Positions 1-6,937 of a stretch of DNA of 24,523 nucleotides are shown here, piece by piece (the first letter of the stretch is position 1; the number at the start of each line of letters is the position of its first letter). The stretch covers positions 1 to 24,523 of the forward strand of contig CAMLRE010000001.1 of assembly GCA_946482355.1 (NCBI GenBank), read 5' to 3'. This stretch comes from an uncultured Bdellovibrio sp. (lineage in GTDB: Bacteria; Bdellovibrionota; Bdellovibrionia; Bdellovibrionales; Bdellovibrionaceae). The notes under the pieces are model-generated. The model searched no databases, had not been told where the DNA came from, and saw only the letters and a program-made list of their open reading frames with translations. The position numbers and the translations under genes were made by a program.

Positions 1-57
1 GGCTAGTTTTTCTAAGTGTTTGAAATCGTCGCCGGCTCGTAGTTGTAAGGCTTTCTT
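1..57 (-). pseudogene. In-frame continuation of the HAMP tail beyond the TAA stop (partial, leaves the window)
   Basis: Directly after the lspA-fusion stop, the same minus-strand frame reads KKALQLRAGDDFKHLEKLA to the window edge with no further stop. LQLRAGDDFKHLE closely resembles the second helix of HAMP domains (the LxLRxGDEFxxL pattern), and it completes the half-HAMP starting at SHRIAGP upstream of the stop. The simplest reading is one HAMP domain split by a nonsense codon. Alternatives are a base-call error, or a genuine short form with a decaying tail. The far end cannot be seen. Confidence 0.55.
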
Positions 58-858
58 TTATTCTTCTAAACCTTTGCCATCTAGGGCTGCGCTTAGGAAG
101 CGTTCGAAGGCGTAAACTGGGCCTGCGATTCGGTGTGAGATAAATTTTGCGACCGAGAATAGTACGATCGAAAAAGCTAATACCAGAATTCCGAATGAGT
201 ATAAGAATGCTTTTGTGTACTCTTCATGAGATTCATACACGCCTAATTCTTTTAAGGCGATTTTGAAATACGTGTATGAAAATACCATGCAAACTAGTGA
301 AACTAAAACGCCTGTGCCGATAAAAATAAACGCGTATTTTAATTGGAAGCGTTTATTGATCCAGAATTTATTTCTGTAATCTTGGTCTGGCCAAAGTTGT
401 TTGCCGTCTTTAAATAATGAATAAATTAACAGCGCATAACCAATCCATTGAATCATGTCGGCCACATTCCAGATTGGTGTATGGTGATTGCCGATTTTCA
501 TGCTGATAAAATCTAAAACATAACCGTAGTAAGTGCGATCTAAAACGTTTCCTAAAATACCACCCACTAAAAGTGATAAACCTAAACGTAAACGCATCAC
601 TTTGACCGGAACCATAAATTGTAAGAAAGCGTACAAGCTTAAAATAAAAAAGCCGCTTGTCGATAATGTAACGATACGAAGAAACGCAGGTAGTTTTGAA
701 AACATACCTAACATGGCGCCATCATTGTTTACGAGTACGAAGTGGATTGGTCCCACCCAGTGCTCTGTCATTGTCCACGCCCAATTTTTTGAAGCCTGGT
801 CTGCAATCACTGCTAAAAGTAGTGTTGCGACGACCAAAAGCCAATCTCTAGTTTTCAT
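58..858 (-). CDS. lspA: Lipoprotein signal peptidase (LspA) fused to a membrane-HAMP tail
   Basis: Residues 1-150 are a complete signal peptidase II, the inner-membrane aspartyl protease that cleaves prolipoprotein signal peptides after lipidation. Visible motifs are ADQASK (20-24), NNDGAMLG (44-51), GGILGNVLDR (99-108), VLDFI (catalytic D116) and NVAD (catalytic D134). The 18-residue spacing between the two aspartates matches E. coli LspA. Normal LspA is about 160-170 residues. Here a further ~100 residues follow: a basic linker, two membrane helices (about 174-197 and 219-240) and the start of a HAMP domain, SHRIAGP (241-247). The TAA stop at 58-60 falls inside that HAMP domain, and the same frame stays open beyond it to the window edge with HAMP-like sequence. 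The start lies only 29 bp from the divergent dacB start, and no clear Shine-Dalgarno sequence is visible. LspA identity is secure; the purpose of the tail is unknown. Confidence 0.9.
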   Translation of the reverse strand: MKTRDWLLVVATLLLAVIADQASKNWAWTMTEHWVGPIHFVLVNNDGAMLGMFSKLPAFLRIVTLSTSGFFILSLYAFLQFMVPVKVMRLRLGLSLLVGGILGNVLDRTYYGYVLDFISMKIGNHHTPIWNVADMIQWIGYALLIYSLFKDGKQLWPDQDYRNKFWINKRFQLKYAFIFIGTGVLVSLVCMVFSYTYFKIALKELGVYESHEEYTKAFLYSFGILVLAFSIVLFSVAKFISHRIAGPVYAFERFLSAALDGKGLEE

Positions 859-887
859 ATCACTATTTTGCCGATACAGTTTATAAA

Positions 888-2273
888 ATGAACTACATAT
901 TGCGATTATTAATTTTACTCAACTATAGTCTGGCGCCAATGATGGCGACAGCGCAAACATCTCAATCACTGCAGACTGAAGTTAAAGAAATTCTAACCAA
1001 AAACAAGATTAATCCTGATCATGTCGGGTTAGTTATTTCTTTAAAAGACCAAAACGTTTACGAAAATAACGCGAAGAAATTATATATTCCGGCTTCGATT
1101 TCAAAACTTTTAACATCGTATTCGGTTTTAAAAAATATCGATCTTACACAGAAGTTTAAAACTGAATTATATTTCGATGGAAAAAATCTTTATTTAAAAG
1201 GTAACGGTGATCCTAGTTTTGTCTCTGAAAATCTTTGGTATTTAGTCAATGAATTTACACGCCAGAAAATTCGTTTGATTCCTGGTGATATTGTTGTTGA
1301 TGATTATTATTTTGATGATGTTCGTTTTGATAATTCGCGCGAGTCAGCCAGAGTAGACCGTTCCTACGATGCCCCAGTGGGAGCCATGAGCTTTAACTGG
1401 AATTCGGTCAATGTATTTGTTAAACCAGGTGAAAAAGAAAACGAAAAAGCACAAGTGGTGCTTGATCCAGAAAATTTATATTTTGGCCTAATTAATAAAA
1501 CAGTAACTAAAAGAAAATTAAGCCGCGAACTGATTATCGATGTTGACCAAAAAAGCCGTACAATCACAGTCACCGGCGATGTGCTAAAAGGTGGTATGGA
1601 GAAAGCCTACTATAAAAACGTGGCTGATCCTGAACAGTGGGCCGGTGAAAACTTACGCGCTTTCTTAAGTCAAAGAGGTATCGAAGTTAAAGGTAAAGTT
1701 AAACACGGTAAAACACCTTCTTCAGCAGATAAAGTTGTTACTTTTGAAAGCAAAAGTTTATCGATGATCTTAGCTGATATGAATAAGTTTTCTAATAATT
1801 ACGTCGCCGAAATGCTTACAAAAAACTTGGCAGCTTTATCTGGTGAAACACCGGCGACATTAGCAACCGGTGTAAAAGTCATTCAAAAAGATCTTAAAGA
1901 GTTAGGATTAGGAAAAGACGATTTCAAAGTGTATAACCCATCAGGTTTTACACGTGATAACCAGCTTTCAGCTTACGCTATGGGTACGGTCTTAAAAGCG
2001 ATGCAGAATGATTTTCGTTATTTTCCGACGTTATTAGAATCGCTTCCAATTGCAGCGATTGATGGAACATTAAAAAAACGCATGAAAAACTCACCGGCAT
2101 CGGGCTTTGTGCGCGCAAAAACGGGATATTTAGACGGTGTTGTCACTTTAGCAGGCTATGCTGGACAAAAGAACGGGGATATTTACCGCTTTGCGTTTCT
2201 ATACAATGGTCCACAAGATGAGGCCAGAGTGCGTGAAGCTTTTGATCAAATCCTAATTTACCTTCTAAAATAG
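888..2273 (+). CDS. dacB: D-alanyl-D-alanine carboxypeptidase/endopeptidase, PBP4 (peptidase S13) family
   Basis: A periplasmic penicillin-binding protein that removes terminal D-Ala and can cut peptide cross-links in murein. It has an N-terminal signal peptide (about 1-22, ending ATAQ). The three active-site motifs appear in the expected order: SISK (S70 nucleophile, K73), SNN (302-304) and KTG (411-413). The S13-specific insertion lies between the first two motifs. PSGFTRDNQLSA (351-362) corresponds to the DGSGLSRDN block of PBP4 proteins. Its length of 461 residues is normal. It sits 29 bp from the divergent lspA start, with no obvious Shine-Dalgarno, and the lytic transglycosylase begins 4 bp after its stop, so the two are probably cotranscribed for murein remodelling. 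Family assignment is firm; whether carboxypeptidase or endopeptidase activity dominates cannot be told. Confidence 0.92.
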   Translation: MNYILRLLILLNYSLAPMMATAQTSQSLQTEVKEILTKNKINPDHVGLVISLKDQNVYENNAKKLYIPASISKLLTSYSVLKNIDLTQKFKTELYFDGKNLYLKGNGDPSFVSENLWYLVNEFTRQKIRLIPGDIVVDDYYFDDVRFDNSRESARVDRSYDAPVGAMSFNWNSVNVFVKPGEKENEKAQVVLDPENLYFGLINKTVTKRKLSRELIIDVDQKSRTITVTGDVLKGGMEKAYYKNVADPEQWAGENLRAFLSQRGIEVKGKVKHGKTPSSADKVVTFESKSLSMILADMNKFSNNYVAEMLTKNLAALSGETPATLATGVKVIQKDLKELGLGKDDFKVYNPSGFTRDNQLSAYAMGTVLKAMQNDFRYFPTLLESLPIAAIDGTLKKRMKNSPASGFVRAKTGYLDGVVTLAGYAGQKNGDIYRFAFLYNGPQDEARVREAFDQILIYLLK

Positions 2274-2277
2274 ATAG

Positions 2278-3369
2278 GTGAGATTTTTATTTCTAGCAGC
2301 CGCTATTTTTCTAACAAGCCTTCAAAGCTACGCTCTGGTGACAGAGTGGAAGTCAACGCTTCCTAAAAAATCAGTTTTTAAAGCTAACGAAGACATGCGC
2401 GGCCGCGTGGATTTCTGGAAAAAGATTTATTCCGAAGTTCCTGAAACAGCTGGTCTTTTTCACGATCCTGATTTTCCTGAATACGTGTTTGGCGAAATCA
2501 GCTGGGAACATATCCAAAACGATAAAAATCTAACGGCGTCTGAAAAAAGAAAAAAAATCGATAATCTGATCAACTACGAGCGCATTCGTTTAGCGGCTAA
2601 ATGGAAAATTAAAAACGTAAAACGTATTCGTTTACAAACAGGTCTTAAAGAGCGCATGCAAAAAGCGTTATTCTTATCGGGCCAATATCTTCCGATGATG
2701 GAAGAAGTGTTTCGTAAAAAAAATCTTCCGGTTGAATTATCACGTCTGCCATTTGTTGAAAGTTCTTTTAATGTTAATGCCCAATCAAAAGTGGGAGCCA
2801 GCGGTTTATGGCAAATCATGCCGTTTGTAGCACGTCCTGAAGGTTATATTAAAAATTTCTACGATAAACGTAATCATCCGTATTATGCCACTTTACTTGC
2901 AGCCGACATGTTACAAGATAACTATCGTGCTTTAAAAAAATGGCCGTTAGCTATTTCTGCTTATAATCATGGGTTGGGTGGAATTAAAAAAATGGTTCGT
3001 GTCAGTAACTCGAATTATTTACCAGATTTGATTGAGTCAGACGATAAAACAAGAAGCTGGGGTTTTGCTTCAGAAAATTTTTACGCCTGCTTTTTAGCGG
3101 TATTAGAAGTTGAGCGTGAAGCTAAGTCTTTATTCGGCGATGATCTTTTAAAAGCAAAACCACTTCCGATGAATCGCGTAATTACAGCGAAAGCGGTTCC
3201 GAAAAAAGAAGCGCTAAAATATTTTGGTGGAAGCTTAGATAAATTAAGAAAATTCAACCCGCATTTAAACATGGCTTTACTTAAGAAAAGCAAAGTGATC
3301 CCATCGGGTGTGCCATTAGTTTTACCTAAAAAACCAAATACCAAATTTTTTAAGACAGCCGGTCTTTAA
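2278..3369 (+). CDS. Secreted lytic murein transglycosylase (SLT/GH23, MltD-like)
   Basis: Cleaves the MurNAc-GlcNAc bond of peptidoglycan to give 1,6-anhydro ends. A signal peptide covers about 1-19 (ending QSYA). The SLT fold is recognisable from VESSFN (E161 is the predicted catalytic acid), GASGLWQIMP (173-182) and AYNHG (228-232). FYACFLAVLEV (268-278) matches the conserved helix that follows in MltD-type enzymes. The last ~60 residues end in NPHL and a VPLVLPKK-type strand that resembles a degenerate LysM murein-binding domain. GTG is the only start that preserves the signal peptide, and it lies 4 bp after dacB. The stop codon shares its TTAA with the stop of the convergent gene, leaving no intergenic space. 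The family is clear; the exact subfamily is not. Confidence 0.88.
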   Translation: MRFLFLAAAIFLTSLQSYALVTEWKSTLPKKSVFKANEDMRGRVDFWKKIYSEVPETAGLFHDPDFPEYVFGEISWEHIQNDKNLTASEKRKKIDNLINYERIRLAAKWKIKNVKRIRLQTGLKERMQKALFLSGQYLPMMEEVFRKKNLPVELSRLPFVESSFNVNAQSKVGASGLWQIMPFVARPEGYIKNFYDKRNHPYYATLLAADMLQDNYRALKKWPLAISAYNHGLGGIKKMVRVSNSNYLPDLIESDDKTRSWGFASENFYACFLAVLEVEREAKSLFGDDLLKAKPLPMNRVITAKAVPKKEALKYFGGSLDKLRKFNPHLNMALLKKSKVIPSGVPLVLPKKPNTKFFKTAGL

Positions 3370-3848
3370 TTCAGATTACCGCAGTTAGATTTTAAGTAGC
3401 GGCCTTTTTCTGGAAAACGAAACATTTTAGACATCGTCTCGCAAGTTGCTTTTTTGATTGTTGGTTCAAACTGTGAATAGCAGTTAAATAAAGCCGCATC
3501 GTGGTTTTCAGCATCGGTGAATTGGCGCGCTTTTGCTACACAAGATTTTAAATTTGGAAATTCAGAAATATGATAGAAGCAGTATTCGCGAACATTTTCT
3601 TTTAAGTAGTTTGATTTAATAGTGTTCACTTGGTCAAAGCAGCTGCTTAATGTGATGTACTTTGATGTTTTACCTAAACATTCACGAATTTCGTTAGGTT
3701 GCTCGTCTAAGCACTTTTCTAGGGTAGAAGACGGGGCGTTCGTAAAACCTGTAGTCAGCAACATAAATGCAGTCAGAAACAGGGCTGAGATTGTGCTTTT
3801 AACTTTTGAGTTCATTTTTACGTTCAACATGCTTTGGGATTTTTGCAT
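3366..3848 (-). CDS. Secreted protein with three 33-residue two-cysteine repeats, function unknown
   Basis: No known family is recognised. A hydrophobic signal segment (about 19-38) precedes a mature region with eight cysteines at 46, 57, 70, 90, 103, 123, 136 and 156. From C57 on, the spacing is exact: 12 residues, then 19, repeated three times, so equivalent cysteines lie 33 residues apart. Each unit looks like a helical pair that disulfides could pin together, formally similar to the cysteine-rich Sel1-like repeats of Helicobacter Hcp proteins but with different spacing. The start is uncertain: M1 (3848), M7 (3830) and M12 (3815) are all possible, and M12 gives the most typical signal peptide (KMNSKVK then hydrophobic). 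No start has a strong Shine-Dalgarno. It converges with the lytic transglycosylase, with a 4-bp overlap of stops. Confidence 0.7.
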   Translation of the reverse strand: MQKSQSMLNVKMNSKVKSTISALFLTAFMLLTTGFTNAPSSTLEKCLDEQPNEIRECLGKTSKYITLSSCFDQVNTIKSNYLKENVREYCFYHISEFPNLKSCVAKARQFTDAENHDAALFNCYSQFEPTIKKATCETMSKMFRFPEKGRYLKSNCGNLN

Positions 3849-3939
3849 AAAGCGTTCCAGGATGAAACAGCATTAGCTGCTTATAAACGATAAAACAGGT
3901 TCTGAGCCTTAGACAGGGGCCGAGAATTGTCAGCCGCCT

Positions 3940-3948
3940 TGTTATAAT
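3940..3948 (+). promoter_or_regulatory. Extended -10 promoter element upstream of the 4016 gene
   Basis: TGTTATAAT is a perfect extended -10 (TG, one base, TATAAT). No good -35 lies 16-18 bp upstream, as is usual for extended -10 promoters. A transcript would start near 3955, giving a leader of about 60 nt before the 4016 start. It sits in the 167-bp gap between two divergent genes. Prediction from sequence only. Confidence 0.45.
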
Positions 3949-4015
3949 TCTATACCAGATCGAATATATGAGTTTTTAATTCAAATTTGCCTAAATATTA
4001 GGTAATAAAGGCTTT

Positions 4016-5176
4016 ATGAAAACAGTTATGGGAAGCTTAGTGAGCTTGTTCACTCTGACATTTTTTTGGTTCTCTTTAGCCGATGCGAAGGTGGGTAAAC
4101 CGGCCCAAAGCCTTCTGGCAAAAACATCTTCTGAGGCATTTCAGACCTTTGAAAAAGACGGTCTTAACAACTCGCAAGTGGCCCTTGATTATTTGTTCTT
4201 AAAACTAGAAAAAAAACAAAACTTTCAACTTTTAACTGATAAAGAATTAACTGATTTTCATTTCGATGTTTTAACGCAAAAAGTTTTAGATTTCGTAAAC
4301 CGTTTAAATTTAGCTTTTAACTTACCCATCAATTACAAACTAAGAAAACAAATGCAGTTTGAATTTTATGGCTTAAGCCAGGCGATTAAAAAAGCCAACG
4401 AAGTAAGTCTGACTGTTGATTCTGATCACTTTGATAAACTGCATGATATGTTAATGGGGCAGGGTACGAGTTTATTCTATGCTTCAGCAAAAGATAAAAA
4501 AAGAACAGATATGTTTTTTGCCAGTTACTATCTGCATGAACTTGAATATCCGATGGATATGACAGCGCGCCACTTAGAATCTTTAAAAAAATCTTCGAAG
4601 TGGAATGCCGGTGTTAAAATTTACGCCGCTAAGATTGCACGTGCCGCTCTTCACGGCGGAATGAGTTTAAATAAATTAACATCAAAACAAATTGATACTT
4701 TGTATGATGCAAGCTTATTAACAAGTCTAGATGATGGTGCGAAACTTACGATTCAAAAGATTTATTTAAAACAGCTGCAAATGATCGGTGATCAAGAAAA
4801 AATTAAAGAAGTAAAACGCGAGTTAGCGTCTTCGATTTTATGGCAAGAAACTAAAAACTTAATGAATAACCCGATGGATATCTTAAAGTTTATTCAGTTC
4901 TGCGTGGGTTACGTGTTTATCGCATGGCCACTGGAAGTGATTGTCATCTTAGTCTCGTTAGTGATTTTCGGATTTCAGGCTTCAACGGTGTTAACAGCAG
5001 AAGAAAAACAGAAAAAATCGTTCGGTAAAAAGTTATGGATGGTTTTCCAGAAAGCTTATTTGGGAAGTAACGTGCCGTTTTTTACAAAGTTAGCGGCGTC
5101 TTTGATTTTATTTGGAGTAGGTCTTTACTTCAACTCGGCGAAAAATTTCGTAGAAACTATGATTTCTAATATGTAA
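4016..5176 (+). CDS. Membrane-anchored periplasmic protein of unknown function
   Basis: I do not recognise the family. There is an N-terminal signal peptide or anchor (about 5-24, ending LADA), then a mostly alpha-helical soluble region (about 25-285) rich in Lys, Leu and Asp and without cysteines. Two predicted membrane helices follow near the C-terminus (about 293-320 and 353-373), separated by a short basic loop (KQKKSFGKK, 331-339). If the signal peptide is cleaved, the helical region would face the periplasm. The start has AAAGG (4007-4011) four bases upstream. The gene stands alone: the neighbour before it is divergent, and the histidine kinase after it converges with a 20-bp gap. No catalytic motif is evident. 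Confidence 0.7.
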   Translation: MKTVMGSLVSLFTLTFFWFSLADAKVGKPAQSLLAKTSSEAFQTFEKDGLNNSQVALDYLFLKLEKKQNFQLLTDKELTDFHFDVLTQKVLDFVNRLNLAFNLPINYKLRKQMQFEFYGLSQAIKKANEVSLTVDSDHFDKLHDMLMGQGTSLFYASAKDKKRTDMFFASYYLHELEYPMDMTARHLESLKKSSKWNAGVKIYAAKIARAALHGGMSLNKLTSKQIDTLYDASLLTSLDDGAKLTIQKIYLKQLQMIGDQEKIKEVKRELASSILWQETKNLMNNPMDILKFIQFCVGYVFIAWPLEVIVILVSLVIFGFQASTVLTAEEKQKKSFGKKLWMVFQKAYLGSNVPFFTKLAASLILFGVGLYFNSAKNFVETMISNM

Positions 5177-5196
5177 TAGGTTCTTTACGTCGTGCT

Positions 5197-6447
5197 TTAG
5201 GCTAATGGTAACTTTAAAGTAAAGCATGACGGAGAGATTTTGCGGTCCAAGTACAAATCACCATGATTCGACTGGGCAATGCCTAGAGCAATACTTAGCC
5301 CCAAACCGGTTCCTTGACCAACCTCTTTAGTTGTAAAGAACGGCTGCATGATCTGATTTTCAATGCTCTTAGGAACACCAGGTCCGTTGTCTATAACTGA
5401 TATTTTAATATCGCTGCTGTCAGTTTCAAGAATCACTTTAATTTGCGGGCTGGGTTGTTTAACGCAGTCATCGTAGGCGTTTAAAAGTAAGTTAGACAAT
5501 AAATGTGTCAGTCGAACTCTTTGACAAAAAGCCACGACGGGTTTTTCAGGAAGTTTTACCTGTAAATCAATACCGCTTGTACGAAACTTTTCTGCGTAAA
5601 GTTCGCAGGCGTCAGTTATAATTTCGCGAGTATCAACTCGGTTAAAAACTTCTGCGTTATCTCCCTGCGAAAAATTATGTAATCCCTGAACTATGCGAGA
5701 AATGCGCCGAGTGGCTTTATTGATTTTGTCTAAAGAAGGTTGAAGCGCTGTTTTATCTTTTTGATCTTTATTTAAGTAAGACTCTATCTGGTCAGCGCAG
5801 TTAGAAATAATAGCTAAAGGATTATTGATTTCATGAGACACTCCAGAAGACATCTGGCCTAGTGCTACCATCTTCGAGTTCTGGATTAAGCTATCTGTTA
5901 ATTTAATAACCTCGTCACGGTATTTGAAATTCGATTTCATGGTTATTCCGATAACAATAAAGGTTACAAAGTTGGCTGCATGAAAATGCACTTGGGCTAA
6001 AGCCGTTAACGAGCTGAATGGTCCAAAGATGACCGGTAATAGCAGGGCAATAGCTGCGGTATAGATAAAATCACGCCAAGTTAATACGACAGTCGTCATG
6101 ATAGCGATCACAACGAAGTAAGACCAACGGTGAAAAACCGACCAGTCGTTCAGAACCAGCAGATAAAAGTACATGACGATAAAGGCCCAGTTGAGCATGT
6201 TTACGCAATATCGTCTTTTGGTAAAAGATGTTGATGGGTTAAACGAGGCAATAAGCCCTATTACCGACAAGACAGCGATGATAAATCTTCCCGGAAACCA
6301 ATCTTTGTGTGAAGGGTCAATATTGACCATAAAATAAAAAAACGTAAAGGTGCTGACTAAAGCGCAAAACGAAAAAATTTTTAACTTAAGAAAAGATTGA
6401 TCATGATGAATTTTTTCATAGAGGCTGATCATATTAAAAGAATACAT
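5197..6447 (-). CDS. Membrane sensor histidine kinase
   Basis: Residues 22-170 form a multi-helix membrane sensor (about five to six hydrophobic segments) with no large periplasmic loop, so the signal is probably sensed in or at the membrane. Residues about 171-262 hold the dimerisation/phosphoacceptor region with H205 in SSGVSHEINNPLA, an H-box of the kind seen in NtrB/ZraS-type kinases. The catalytic ATPase domain follows: N-box with N319 and N323, G1 box DNGPGVP (353-359), F-box FFTTK (370-374) and G2 box GTGLGLS (379-385). It is divergent from a single-domain response regulator 94 bp away, its likely partner. There are possible starts at M1 and M6. The kinase call is firm; the sensed signal is unknown. 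Confidence 0.9.
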   Translation of the reverse strand: MYSFNMISLYEKIHHDQSFLKLKIFSFCALVSTFTFFYFMVNIDPSHKDWFPGRFIIAVLSVIGLIASFNPSTSFTKRRYCVNMLNWAFIVMYFYLLVLNDWSVFHRWSYFVVIAIMTTVVLTWRDFIYTAAIALLLPVIFGPFSSLTALAQVHFHAANFVTFIVIGITMKSNFKYRDEVIKLTDSLIQNSKMVALGQMSSGVSHEINNPLAIISNCADQIESYLNKDQKDKTALQPSLDKINKATRRISRIVQGLHNFSQGDNAEVFNRVDTREIITDACELYAEKFRTSGIDLQVKLPEKPVVAFCQRVRLTHLLSNLLLNAYDDCVKQPSPQIKVILETDSSDIKISVIDNGPGVPKSIENQIMQPFFTTKEVGQGTGLGLSIALGIAQSNHGDLYLDRKISPSCFTLKLPLA

Positions 6448-6501
6448 TAAATTATTTCTGAAGCAAATTTAGAGCACTGGGCAAAGGGCCTAATTCGAGA
6501 A

Positions 6502-6516
6502 AGACCATGCAGGTCT
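6502..6516. repeat. Short inverted repeat between kinase and response regulator genes
   Basis: AGACC and GGTCT form perfect 5-bp arms around a 5-bp centre (ATGCA), 26 bp before the response regulator start and within the shared divergent control region. It could be a dimer-binding operator, but arms this short can arise by chance. Confidence 0.25.
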
Positions 6517-6541
6517 AAAAATACAATGTTAGGTTAATACT

Positions 6542-6937
6542 GTGGAAAGTAGTTCTTTTGATTGGTCTAAAGTAAGTCTTCTTATCGTTGATGACGACAC
6601 AGATTTGCTTGAAACACTTTGTGATTACTATAAGAGTTTAGATGCGTCAGTTTATTCTGCTGTTGACGGGCGAAATGCCCTTGAGATTATTCAAAGTAAA
6701 AAAGTGAATCTCATTCTTTCAGATCTGCAAATGCCAGTCATGGACGGCGAGGCTTTACTAAAAGCCATTCAAGATAAAGAAATTAAAATTCCTTTTATTT
6801 TTATTACTGGACAATCGCATTTTAGCGAAGAAAAAGCGCTTCGTTTAGGAGCTAAGGGTTTGGTTTACAAACCCTATAAGCTTAAAGCGATGGATGAAAA
6901 AATTCAGAATGTTTTATCTGAAGCCCGAAATGATTAA
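6542..6937 (+). CDS. Single-domain response regulator (receiver only)
   Basis: A CheY-like receiver with no output domain. Acidic pocket D17-D19, phosphoacceptor D61 in LILSDLQMP, switch threonine T89 in FITG and lysine K110 in YKPYK are all present, so it should be phosphorylatable. The length of 131 residues is a bare receiver plus a short tail. It starts at GTG with a weak AGG about 10 bases upstream. It is divergent from the membrane histidine kinase, which is its probable phosphodonor. Without a DNA-binding domain, output must go through protein contacts or a phosphorelay. Its stop shares TTAA with the convergent carboxypeptidase gene. Confidence 0.92.
   Translation: MESSSFDWSKVSLLIVDDDTDLLETLCDYYKSLDASVYSAVDGRNALEIIQSKKVNLILSDLQMPVMDGEALLKAIQDKEIKIPFIFITGQSHFSEEKALRLGAKGLVYKPYKLKAMDEKIQNVLSEARND

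Noticed and set aside
533..886. Plus-strand open frame of 117 codons
   Set aside because: Antisense to the lspA domain, with no signal peptide or family features; the minus-strand LspA motifs are decisive.
3925..3948. TTGTCA plus TATAAT as a two-part promoter
   Set aside because: The spacing is only about 10 bp, so TTGTCA cannot serve as the -35; the extended -10 alone is kept.
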